Positions 1 to 6,041 of a stretch of DNA of 6,537 nt are shown piece after piece. The notes beneath the pieces are model-generated. The model did no database searches. It was not told the origin of the DNA and was given only the letters and a program-made list of their open reading frames with translations. How positions within the stretch are numbered: position 1 is the stretch's first letter; each line of letters begins with the position of its first letter. This DNA comes from RZYP01 sp050256135 (lineage in GTDB: Bacteria; Bacillota; Negativicutes; Acidaminococcales; Acidaminococcaceae), in NCBI GenBank assembly GCA_050256135.1, contig JBFWIF010000111.1, positions 1-6,537 of the forward strand. Direction: 5' to 3'. A program made the translations under genes and the position numbers.

Positions 1-1299
1 AAATTTACAGCGACAAAGGTTGGTAACGACACCGCGCTTGCCCAAATTGTGCGTATTGTGGAAGAGGCTCAGGGGTCAAAAGCACCGATACAGCGTTTTG
101 CCGATGTGGTTTCCGGTTATTTCGTGCCGGCCGTGGTGGTAATCGCCATACTTACTTTTGTCGCATGGTATTTTATCTTCGATCAAGGTAATTTTACCCG
201 TGCTTTGGTTAATTTTACCGCAGTCATGGTTATTGCCTGCCCTTGCGCTTTGGGACTGGCGACACCCACTTCCATCATGGTAGGAACGGGTAAAGGCGCC
301 GAAAACGGCATCCTGATCAAAGGGGCGGAGCATTTGGAAAACGCCCATCGTTTGACAACGATTGTCTTGGACAAGACCGGTACCATCACCAAAGGCGAGC
401 CGGAAGCAACGGATGTTATTGCTATGGCAGGCTTTAGTGAGAAGGAAGTTTTGCAAGCAGCTGTAAGTCTGGAAAAAAATTCCGAGCATCCCCTGGCCCA
501 GGCGATTGTCAAATATGGGGAGGAACAGGACGTTGCGATTGTCGAACCGGAGGAATTTGCGGCTATTCCAGGGCATGGCGTTAAAGGCTTTGTCGAAGGG
601 AAAATTGTGCTGGTCGGCACGCGCAAGTTTATGAACGACAATGGCATCGACCTTGGTACCGCGTTAAGGCAGAAGGAACAACTGGAGCAGCAAGGCAAGA
701 CGGTTATGCTGGTAGCTATCGACAAGGCTCTGGCGGGAATGATAGCAGTGGCAGACACGGTCAAAGAAACATCGGCGCAGGCCATAGCAGAACTGAGGCT
801 GCTCGGAATAGACGTCTGGATGATTACCGGTGACAATGAGCGGGCCGCCAAGGCCATAGGTGACAGGGTAGGTATTCAGAATGTGTTGGCAGAAGTGTTG
901 CCGGAGCACAAGGCGGAGAAAGTGGCGGCGCTTAAAAAAGCAGGCAGAGTTGTTGGCATGGTGGGCGACGGTATCAACGACGCGCCGGCGCTGGCAACGG
1001 CTGACGTGGGTTTTGCCATCGGCACCGGTACGGATGTAGCCATTGAAGCGGCCGACATTACCTTGATGCGTGGCGACCTGATGGGCGTAGTTGCGGCTAT
1101 CAGATTAAGCAAGGCTACGATGCGCAATATCAAACAAAATTTATTCTGGGCCCTTTTCTACAATGCTTTAGGCATACCAATTGCCGCCGCAGGCTTTTTG
1201 TCGCCGATATTAGCAGGCGGCGCGATGGCCTTCAGCTCTGTTTCCGTCGTGACCAATGCTTTGCGGCTCAGACGCTTTAAACCATATGAAGTTAAGTAA
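1..1299 (+). CDS. copA: Copper-exporting P1B-type ATPase CopA, 5'-truncated by window edge
   Basis: This is the C-terminal part of a Cu+-translocating P-type ATPase, an inner-membrane pump that uses ATP to export cuprous ions. The reading frame is open from base 1, so the 432 visible residues are only part of a protein that is usually about 750-800 residues long. The N-terminal heavy-metal-binding domains, the first helices and most of the actuator domain lie upstream. In order, I see the end of the actuator domain, a membrane helix at about window residues 40-60, the intramembrane CPC metal site (bases 238-246), the phosphorylated DKTGT (370-384), the SEHP motif of the nucleotide-binding domain (481-492), TGDN (826-837) and the hinge GDGINDAP (964-987). 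The last two helices carry YN (1159-1164) and MAFSS (1225-1239), the signature of Cu+/Ag+ rather than Zn/Cd pumps. copZ follows after 28 nt, which supports a copper operon. No regulator is visible in the window. Confidence 0.96.
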   Translation, partial: KFTATKVGNDTALAQIVRIVEEAQGSKAPIQRFADVVSGYFVPAVVVIAILTFVAWYFIFDQGNFTRALVNFTAVMVIACPCALGLATPTSIMVGTGKGAENGILIKGAEHLENAHRLTTIVLDKTGTITKGEPEATDVIAMAGFSEKEVLQAAVSLEKNSEHPLAQAIVKYGEEQDVAIVEPEEFAAIPGHGVKGFVEGKIVLVGTRKFMNDNGIDLGTALRQKEQLEQQGKTVMLVAIDKALAGMIAVADTVKETSAQAIAELRLLGIDVWMITGDNERAAKAIGDRVGIQNVLAEVLPEHKAEKVAALKKAGRVVGMVGDGINDAPALATADVGFAIGTGTDVAIEAADITLMRGDLMGVVAAIRLSKATMRNIKQNLFWALFYNALGIPIAAAGFLSPILAGGAMAFSSVSVVTNALRLRRFKPYEVK

Positions 1300-1327
1300 A
1301 ATTAAAAATAAAAGGAGTGTATAAGCT

Positions 1328-1528
1328 ATGCAAGAAACAATCATCAAAATTGAAGGTATGTCCTGCGGACACTGTAAGGCCGCAGTTGAAAAGGCTTTGA
1401 AGGCCGTTGCTGGCGTAGAGACGGCAGTTGTTGATTTGGAGAAAAAGCAGGCTGTTGTCACCGGGAACGCGGCAATGGAAGCGATGCGCGAAGCAGTAGA
1501 AGATGCCGGCTACGAAGTGGTTGAATGA
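1328..1528 (+). CDS. copZ: Copper chaperone CopZ (heavy-metal-associated domain)
   Basis: This is a 66-residue single-domain HMA protein that binds Cu+ in the cytosol and hands it to the CopA pump. The metal-binding loop is GMSCGHC, with Cys13 and Cys16 forming the CxxC pair and Met11 just before it. A Tyr near the C-terminus (Y63, in GYEVV) sits where CopZ proteins usually have one. The length and the beta-alpha-beta-beta-alpha-beta pattern match the family. The ATG at 1328 is preceded by AAAGGAG (1311-1317) at good spacing. The gene lies between copA and the pirin gene on the same strand with short gaps and no terminator between them, so co-transcription is likely. A mercury-binding (MerP-like) role is possible for the fold, but the copA neighbour argues for copper. 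Confidence 0.93.
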   Translation: MQETIIKIEGMSCGHCKAAVEKALKAVAGVETAVVDLEKKQAVVTGNAAMEAMREAVEDAGYEVVE

Positions 1529-1542
1529 AAAACGACAATTGC

Positions 1543-1550
1543 AAGGAGGA
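1543..1550 (+). promoter_or_regulatory. Ribosome binding site deciding the pirin start
   Basis: AAGGAGGA lies 9 nt before the ATG at 1560. The frame is open further upstream to an ATG at 1503 inside copZ, but that start lacks a comparable site and would overlap copZ. The start at 1560 also gives the usual pirin N-terminus. Confidence 0.85.
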
Positions 1551-1559
1551 TTGCTTGAT

Positions 1560-2414
1560 ATGAGTGAAATACGTACTATTCGTAAAATTGTGACCGGGAC
1601 CCCGACTCAGGATGGTGCAGGCGTAAAGTTGGTAAGGGTTATTGGTAAAGCTGATACGACAGATTTTGATCCATTTCTGATGCTCGATGCTTTTGATTCA
1701 CTTAATCCTGAAGACTATATCAAAGGTTTTCCCTGGCATCCGCATCGAGGGATTGAAACGATTACCTATTTGATTCAAGGCGACATTGAACATGGTGACA
1801 GCCTCGGTAATAAAGGCAGTATCCTGGACGGCGAGTGCCAATGGATGACGGCTGGTTCCGGCATCATTCATCAGGAAATGCCTAAGGCCAGTGAAAGAAT
1901 GCTGGGCGTTCAGTTGTGGCTGAACCTTCCGGCACAAGACAAGATGGTACTGCCTAAGTATAACGGGATAACGAAAGCTGATATTCCCGTAATTAATGAA
2001 GAGGGCGCAAAAATTCACATTATCGGTGGAGCTTATAAGGGTACGCAAGGCGCAGTAGAAGGAGACTATATCAAACCGCTTCTGCTTGACGTTGAAATAG
2101 ACGCTGGTGCTGAATGGACGATTGATACCAATAAAAATGATACTCTGTTCATTTATATTATTCAGGGAGAAGGCGCTTTTGACCCAGCTGAAGAAACTTA
2201 TATCGCTGCAAAACACGCAATCTTGTTCAATGAAGGAAGCACATTGAAGGTAAAGGCATCTGACAAAGGGATAAGATTTTTGCTGATGGCGGCTAAGCCT
2301 CTTGGAGAACCTATTGCCTGGGGTGGACCGATAGTCATGAATACCAAGGAAGAACTCAACCTCGCTTTCCAAGAGCTGGAAGAGAACAAGTTCATTAAAC
2401 ACAGAATCTTTTAA
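1560..2414 (+). CDS. Pirin family protein (bicupin)
   Basis: This 284-residue protein has the two-cupin pirin fold. Family members include a nuclear iron protein in humans and bacterial enzymes with quercetin 2,3-dioxygenase activity; the role of most bacterial pirins is unknown. The N-terminal cupin carries the conserved block from DPFLMLDAF (about residues 37-45) through PWHPHRG to GSGIIHQE. The metal ligands are His60, His62, His104 and Glu106, matching His56/His58/His101/Glu103 of human pirin. The C-terminal half (about 165-284) fits the second cupin, which normally lacks metal ligands. The length matches the family. The start at 1560 is chosen over an upstream ATG at 1503 because of the strong AAGGAGGA before it. 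It lies 31 nt after copZ with no terminator between them, so it is probably the last gene of the copper operon. The enzymatic substrate cannot be read from sequence. Confidence 0.93.
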   Translation: MSEIRTIRKIVTGTPTQDGAGVKLVRVIGKADTTDFDPFLMLDAFDSLNPEDYIKGFPWHPHRGIETITYLIQGDIEHGDSLGNKGSILDGECQWMTAGSGIIHQEMPKASERMLGVQLWLNLPAQDKMVLPKYNGITKADIPVINEEGAKIHIIGGAYKGTQGAVEGDYIKPLLLDVEIDAGAEWTIDTNKNDTLFIYIIQGEGAFDPAEETYIAAKHAILFNEGSTLKVKASDKGIRFLLMAAKPLGEPIAWGGPIVMNTKEELNLAFQELEENKFIKHRIF

Positions 2415-2448
2415 GTTAAGGCGGCAGCAGGAAAAATATAATAGTTAA

Positions 2449-2501
2449 AAAACGGCCATTCTATTCCAACAAAAGTATTATTGGAGTAGAATGGCCGTTT
2501 T
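2449..2501. terminator. Bidirectional intrinsic terminator between convergent genes
   Basis: An inverted repeat of 21 base pairs (2449-2469 with 2481-2501, one G-U pair) closes an 11-nt loop. It lies 34 nt after the pirin stop on the + strand and about 45 nt beyond the hydrolase stop on the - strand. On the + strand the 3' arm ends in TTTT; on the - strand the stem is followed by six T in a row (complement of 2447-2452). Both directions therefore look terminator-like, with the - strand U-tract the better one. Confidence 0.88.
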
Positions 2502-2545
2502 AATCGAAACTGTTTCTTGAAAACACCCTGGATTTTCTAATTGTT

Positions 2546-3448
2546 TTATTTTACATATTTCAAGAACCCGTCAATTATTACTAATTTTATGCGTTTTTTT
2601 TCATCCAGATATTCCAGATAGGAACGTAACATTCTTTCAATCAGATTATATTTATATATGTCGCCTACATGAATGTTAAAGCTGGTGATAACTGCCTGCA
2701 TGAGTTCCTGCAACGTCATGGGCTTTACGATAAGGTCGTATATTTTTTCTGCTCGCAGCTGATAGAAATCAATATTATCTTTTATCAGGGCAGTAATATC
2801 GTCATAAATGCCTTTATGTGCAATTACATAGCAACTGCACTGGAGATGGTACAGCCTTTCCTTACTTTTCAGATCTTCCGAAAGGATAGAAGCATAAGGC
2901 ATCTTGGCACCCCTCATCACGTCGTGGCTGATGAGTGCATCACCGATATAAGCGACATCATCGGGCGTAGCGAGACAGATGTGGGCAGGGCTATGGCCCG
3001 GTGTGTGCAGAATTTTAAACTCAATGCCGCACATTTCGATGCTAGTCTGGTCAGCGGCAAGCGGGAAATCCACGGGACAGACCATATGGCCAAGGTGCTC
3101 TGTTATCTCGGTGAGCGACATTGTGTTGTAATAAACCTTAAGATTGATTGGAGAACTGCAAACCATAGCTTCATAGGCTGGCATAGCAATCTGGCATTGA
3201 TATTTTTGCCTGAAATATGAATTGTTCCCGCTGTGGTCGATATGCGCATGGCTGTTGATGATGCCAGTTACTTTTAAATTGTTTTTCTGCAGGGCTTCGC
3301 TGATCCCTTTTTGTTCGCCCTGAGCCCAGCCGGTATCAAGCATGATTATTTCTTCGGCATTGATTTTATAAAAAGGGATATAGGTCATACCTGTGTCAAT
3401 ACAAAAAGTATGGCCTTTTATTTGCTTTATTTCCACCGATTGAGTCAC
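2546..3448 (-). CDS. Metallo-beta-lactamase fold hydrolase with C-terminal extension
   Basis: This 300-residue protein belongs to the metallo-beta-lactamase superfamily of mostly two-metal hydrolases (glyoxalase II-, lactonase- and thioesterase-like enzymes). The substrate is not recognisable. The active-site set is complete: HAHIDH (His67, His69, Asp71, His72), His152 in TPGHSPAH, the bridging Asp170 in GDALI, and His211 in VIAHKG. The last 85 or so residues (from about 216) are mostly helical and charged, resembling the small helical or winged-helix C-terminal domains of some glyoxalase II- and LACTB2-like proteins. No signal peptide is seen, so it is probably cytosolic. The start is GTG at 3448, with GGAG 6 nt upstream; the next Met (residue 21) would cut into the first strand. 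It is transcribed alone, with a promoter candidate at 3540-3568 and a terminator at 2449-2501. Base composition is visibly more AT-rich than copA or dinB. Confidence 0.9.
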   Translation of the reverse strand: MTQSVEIKQIKGHTFCIDTGMTYIPFYKINAEEIIMLDTGWAQGEQKGISEALQKNNLKVTGIINSHAHIDHSGNNSYFRQKYQCQIAMPAYEAMVCSSPINLKVYYNTMSLTEITEHLGHMVCPVDFPLAADQTSIEMCGIEFKILHTPGHSPAHICLATPDDVAYIGDALISHDVMRGAKMPYASILSEDLKSKERLYHLQCSCYVIAHKGIYDDITALIKDNIDFYQLRAEKIYDLIVKPMTLQELMQAVITSFNIHVGDIYKYNLIERMLRSYLEYLDEKKRIKLVIIDGFLKYVK

Positions 3449-3539
3449 TTCCTTCTCCGGATGATTTTTAATTTAGAGCGAGCCCTTCACTATGCAGCAG
3501 AAATGCCGTTATCTTGTTGTTTTCCAGCCGCTTTCTATA

Positions 3540-3568
3540 ACTATACGATTAAATGCAGTTCTTAGCAA
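3540..3568 (-). promoter_or_regulatory. Candidate sigma-A promoter for the metallo-hydrolase
   Basis: Read on the - strand, TTGCTA (3563-3568) and TATAGT (3540-3545) are spaced by exactly 17 nt, matching the -35 and -10 consensus at 4/6 and 5/6 positions. Transcription would start near 3533 and leave a leader of about 85 nt before the GTG at 3448. No convincing riboswitch or leader peptide is seen in that leader. Confidence 0.55.
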
Positions 3569-3598
3569 TCAAATCCTTGCTGGTTGTGAATTGGAAAT

Positions 3599-3829
3599 CT
3601 ACTTTTCCATAAACCAGATTCCTTCTTCATCGTAGAGTTCAATCGTTTTGCCGCAAATTTTACAGATATAACGGATGCCGATGCCGCCGCTTTTGAGGCA
3701 GGCTGCCCGGCGGATGTCTAAAATTTTGTCTATTTCAAATAAGCGGCCATCTTCCCAGACAATTGACGTGGGGAAGGAGCGGCCGTCTTTTTCATGCCGC
3801 ACGTTGACTGTCAGGATTATTTTCGGCAT
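3599..3829 (-). CDS. Small CxxC protein coupled to the Y-family polymerase
   Basis: This is a conserved-looking 76-residue protein without an assigned function. I recall similar small proteins, with a W-E-D-G-R-x-F-E-I-D core followed by ILDIR and a GGxGIRY stretch, next to Y-family polymerase genes in Firmicutes; this is from memory. It appears to be a small beta-rich domain. Cysteines are Cys44, Cys56 and Cys59. The last two form an ICKIC pair, which is too few for a classical zinc site in a monomer. The ATG at 3829 has GAGGTG (3836-3841) 6 nt upstream. A longer reading from 3874 would overlap dinB by about 30 nt and lacks a better site. Only 13 nt separate it from the dinB stop, and the ribosome binding site nearly touches that stop, so translation is probably coupled and expression should follow the SOS promoter. 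A role as a polymerase accessory factor is inference only. Confidence 0.82.
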   Translation of the reverse strand: MPKIILTVNVRHEKDGRSFPTSIVWEDGRLFEIDKILDIRRAACLKSGGIGIRYICKICGKTIELYDEEGIWFMEK

Positions 3830-3842
3830 TAGGAACACCTCT

Positions 3843-5087
3843 TTATTTAAAGTAGCCGACAGGATGGATAACATGGTCTTCTTTGGGGTTAAATCCTGTC
3901 AATTTGCCGTCGAGAAGGCAGGAGGCTCTGATCAGCGAGCCGTGGCCGAATCTGCCGCGGATGGTATCGATGGTATGCTCCAGCGATTCCTGCGCTCGCG
4001 TCTTTTCATCGGTGTCGTCAAAAAGAGCAAGCTGGACATGGTCGACTTCAGTTACGAGATTGATGCCGCGGATACCGATACTCCTAAGCGGGCGCAGCCA
4101 ATGATAATTGGCGAGGAATAGCTCCATGGCCTTTTCAATCATGTCCGTGCTGAGATAAGTGGGCTTCTTCAGCAAACACTGGCGGGTGGCGGAGTAAAGC
4201 TCGTTATCGCGGAAAGAAATCTGTACGCCTGAGCACTTCAGCCCATAATCGCGGAGCCTGGCGGCAACTGATTCTGCCAGAACGGTAAAGACCAGTCGCA
4301 CGTCTTCATTATTAACCAGGTCCCTGGGACAGGTCGTGCTGTTGCCGATGGACTTGACAGCGCTCTGCTCATCAATTTTTCTTACGGGAGCAGTATCCAG
4401 ACCGTTGGCAAACAACCACAGTACTTCGCCCCACTTGCCGAGATTATTCGTTAGCACTTTTTTATCAACCGTGGCAACCTTGCCAATAGTGTCTAACCCG
4501 TAGTTATGCAGTTTCCTGGCGGTTGAGCGACCAACGTAAAGCAAGTCTTCTACCGGCAGCGGCCAGACGATTTCTTTAAAATCTTCCGAGGAGATAACTG
4601 TGGTGGCGTCAGGCTTTTTCAGGTCGCTGCCCAGCTTGGCAAAGATTTTGTTGAAAGAGACGCCGACGGAAACAGTTACGCCTAATTCTTCTTTGACCCG
4701 CTTTCTGATTGTATCGGCAATAGTCTGTCCGTCGCCCAATAGTTTGACGGAACCTGTAACGTCAAGCCAACATTCGTCGATGCCGAAGGGTTCAACCTGG
4801 TCGGTGTAGTCATAGTAAATTTTGCGGGCCAGACGGGAGAAGCGCAGATACTTTTGAAAATCTGGCGGGACTAAGATCAAGTCAGGCGCTTTCATCCTTG
4901 CCTGCCAGATGGCTTCGCCGGTAGTAACCCCAAGTTTTTTGGCAAGCATATTCTTGGCCAGCACGATACCGTGTCTGTTCAGAGGATCACCGCAGACAGC
5001 AACAGGACAATGGCGTATTTCCGGTCGATACAGACATTCAACCGAAGCGTAGAAATTATTCAAATCGACATGCAGGATAGTTCTCAT
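3843..5087 (-). CDS. dinB: Y-family translesion DNA polymerase (DinB/Pol IV type)
   Basis: This is a 414-residue error-prone DNA polymerase that copies past damaged bases. The palm and fingers region starts with DLNNFYASVE, where Asp8 is a catalytic carboxylate and Tyr13 sits at the steric-gate position that excludes ribonucleotides (Phe13 in E. coli DinB, Tyr12 in Dpo4). The other catalytic pair is Asp104-Glu105 in EPFGIDECWLDVTG; many DinB proteins have SIDE where this one has GIDE. VSVGVSFNKIFAKLGSDLKKP (about 139-159) is the conserved palm motif. A helix-hairpin-helix thumb follows (about 180-235), then the little finger (about 243-350). QLALF at 352-356 matches the sliding-clamp binding motif. 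The tail IRGRFGHGSLIRAS is common in Firmicute members. The ATG at 5087 has GGTGG 7 nt upstream. It is transcribed from a LexA-controlled promoter together with the small gene downstream. UvrX/UmuC-like naming is an alternative within the same family. Confidence 0.95.
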   Translation of the reverse strand: MRTILHVDLNNFYASVECLYRPEIRHCPVAVCGDPLNRHGIVLAKNMLAKKLGVTTGEAIWQARMKAPDLILVPPDFQKYLRFSRLARKIYYDYTDQVEPFGIDECWLDVTGSVKLLGDGQTIADTIRKRVKEELGVTVSVGVSFNKIFAKLGSDLKKPDATTVISSEDFKEIVWPLPVEDLLYVGRSTARKLHNYGLDTIGKVATVDKKVLTNNLGKWGEVLWLFANGLDTAPVRKIDEQSAVKSIGNSTTCPRDLVNNEDVRLVFTVLAESVAARLRDYGLKCSGVQISFRDNELYSATRQCLLKKPTYLSTDMIEKAMELFLANYHWLRPLRSIGIRGINLVTEVDHVQLALFDDTDEKTRAQESLEHTIDTIRGRFGHGSLIRASCLLDGKLTGFNPKEDHVIHPVGYFK

Positions 5088-5103
5088 TTTATTACCACCA
5101 ATA

Positions 5104-5117
5104 CAAACATATGTTCG
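5104..5117 (-). promoter_or_regulatory. LexA (DinR) SOS box in the dinB promoter
   Basis: On the - strand the site reads CGAACATATGTTTG, a match at every position to the Bacillus-type consensus CGAACRNRYGTTYG. It begins 5 nt downstream of the -10 element and covers the expected transcription start, where bound LexA would block RNA polymerase. This places dinB and the small downstream gene in the SOS regulon. Confidence 0.9.
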
Positions 5118-5122
5118 TTATT

Positions 5123-5151
5123 AGTATAGCGCAGGTTTGGCTTTTAGGCAA
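5123..5151 (-). promoter_or_regulatory. Sigma-A promoter of the dinB operon
   Basis: On the - strand, TTGCCT (5146-5151) and TATACT (5123-5128) are separated by 17 nt, giving 4/6 and 5/6 matches to the consensus. The start point would be near 5116, inside the LexA box, with a leader of about 29 nt before the dinB ATG. Confidence 0.82.
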
Positions 5152-5186
5152 GAAATTGAGCAAAAAATTCAAGGCTTTTTAAATAA

Positions 5187-5220
5187 AAGACCAACACATA
5201 GCTCTTTATGTGTTGGTCTT
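5187..5220 (-). terminator. Intrinsic terminator after the nitroreductase gene
   Basis: A perfect 14-bp inverted repeat (5187-5200 with 5207-5220) encloses the 6-nt loop GCTCTT. On the - strand the stem is followed by a T-rich stretch (TTTTATTT including the stem end), while the + strand side has no T-tract. It lies about 48 nt beyond the nitroreductase stop and upstream of the dinB promoter, so it should insulate dinB from read-through. Confidence 0.8.
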
Positions 5221-5267
5221 CAATAAGTCATAGTTTTAGAATGATCAGTAGCAAAAATTAAAATTGG

Positions 5268-5840
5268 TCAATCGATATAACGAGTCTTTTCTTCAACACT
5301 TTTACGTGCCGGCACCGAGCCTGTTCTCTCAGGATAGCCGATACAGATGATGCCGAGGGGGTCTTTTTCTTCGGGAATATCGAAAATCTTGCGGACATCT
5401 TCTTTTTCGAACAAAGAGTACCAAAGGCTGCCCAGACCTTGTGCATGAGCTGTCAAAAGCATGTTTTGAATAGCACAGCTGCAGGATTCGAGATAACCTA
5501 AGCCTGGTTCGTCCAGAAATTGCTCAGCACCATTTTTACTGGGGTCGCCAATTACTACGATTAATGTCGGAGCTTGCGATAAAAATTCGATATTAAAGGC
5601 TGGCAGCCATTTCCAACCGCTGCGTTCAGCTAGTTTTTGTCTGGTAGCATCAGCGGCAGCTCTAAATTTTTGTTTGTAGCCGGAATTATTTACAACGATG
5701 AATTCCCACGGTTGCTTATTTACCGGTGATGGGGCGAAAGTCGCCGCCTCCAGGATTTTGCCGATCTTTTCCTTTTCTACAGGATCTTGTTTGTAGTTTC
5801 TGCAACTTCTTCTGCCAATTATTGTCTCGAAACAGTCCAC
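5268..5840 (-). CDS. Nitroreductase family protein (FMN-dependent)
   Basis: This 190-residue protein is of the nitroreductase fold, a family of homodimeric FMN enzymes that use NAD(P)H to reduce nitroaromatics, quinones or other acceptors; a few members act as dehydrogenases or ligand-cleaving enzymes. The FMN-phosphate motif RRSCRNY is at residues 10-16. APSPVNKQPWEF (36-47) is the second conserved flavin-contacting block, and the second half has the family pattern AIQNMLLTAHAQGLGSLW (123-140) and IGYP (167-170). The length is usual for the family. The start is GTG at 5840 with AAAGGAGG (5849-5856) 8 nt upstream. It is monocistronic, divergent from the hydro-lyase gene across about 200 nt and followed by a terminator. 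The natural substrate cannot be told from sequence. Confidence 0.92.
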   Translation of the reverse strand: MDCFETIIGRRSCRNYKQDPVEKEKIGKILEAATFAPSPVNKQPWEFIVVNNSGYKQKFRAAADATRQKLAERSGWKWLPAFNIEFLSQAPTLIVVIGDPSKNGAEQFLDEPGLGYLESCSCAIQNMLLTAHAQGLGSLWYSLFEKEDVRKIFDIPEEKDPLGIICIGYPERTGSVPARKSVEEKTRYID

Positions 5841-5848
5841 GATTCAAG

Positions 5849-5856
5849 CCTCCTTT
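5849..5856 (-). promoter_or_regulatory. Ribosome binding site fixing the GTG start of the nitroreductase
   Basis: On the - strand, AAAGGAGG lies 8 nt before the GTG at 5840. The strength and spacing of the site support GTG as the true start. Confidence 0.85.
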
Positions 5857-5911
5857 GGTTTTGGTCTATGAGGGATTAGCCTCGCATCTAAATATATTCG
5901 CCTGAAATAAT

Positions 5912-5940
5912 ATAACACCTGCAATAAAATATTATGGCAA
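5912..5940 (-). promoter_or_regulatory. Weak candidate promoter for the nitroreductase
   Basis: On the - strand, TTGCCA (5935-5940) and TGTTAT (5912-5917) are 17 nt apart, with 5/6 and 4/6 matches to the sigma-A consensus. The surroundings are very AT-rich, so other -10-like hexamers exist nearby and the exact choice is uncertain. Confidence 0.4.
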
Positions 5941-6022
5941 AAATTTCGGCTAAAAATCGAGGCAGGTAAAGAAGCGGTTTGTGGCGAAGTAGGCAGTATT
6001 ATCTGTAATCTAAAACGCTATA

Positions 6023-6030
6023 AAAGGAGG
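6023..6030 (+). promoter_or_regulatory. Ribosome binding site of the hydro-lyase gene
   Basis: AAAGGAGG lies 11 nt before the ATG at 6042. Later in-frame ATGs at 6048 and 6054 would be too far from it, so 6042 is preferred. The spacing is a little longer than usual. Confidence 0.75.
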
Positions 6031-6041
6031 AACGACAGCAT

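Noticed and set aside
183..857. Long - strand open frame across copA
   Set aside because: It is a shadow of the conserved ATPase frame, low in complexity (Ser/Ala/Pro rich) and without recognisable motifs.
1503..1559. Longer pirin start at 1503, overlapping the end of copZ
   Set aside because: A strong ribosome binding site sits directly before the ATG at 1560, and the extra 19 residues do not look like pirin sequence.
2669..3220. 183-codon open frame on the + strand inside the metallo-hydrolase gene
   Set aside because: It is antisense to a gene with a complete set of metal-binding residues and has no ribosome binding site or family resemblance.
3449..3598. Possible terminator or riboswitch between the SOS operon and the hydrolase gene
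   Set aside because: I found only a promoter candidate and weak, scattered complementarity; no stem with a T-tract and no recognisable riboswitch core.
3830..3874. Longer start for the small CxxC protein at 3874
   Set aside because: It would overlap the end of dinB, and the ATG at 3829 has its own well-spaced GAGGTG.
5907..5935. Inverted repeat ATAATAT / ATATTAT with a 15-nt spacer near the nitroreductase promoter
   Set aside because: Only 7 bp, made of A and T alone in a very AT-rich stretch, so chance explains it; no known operator matched.
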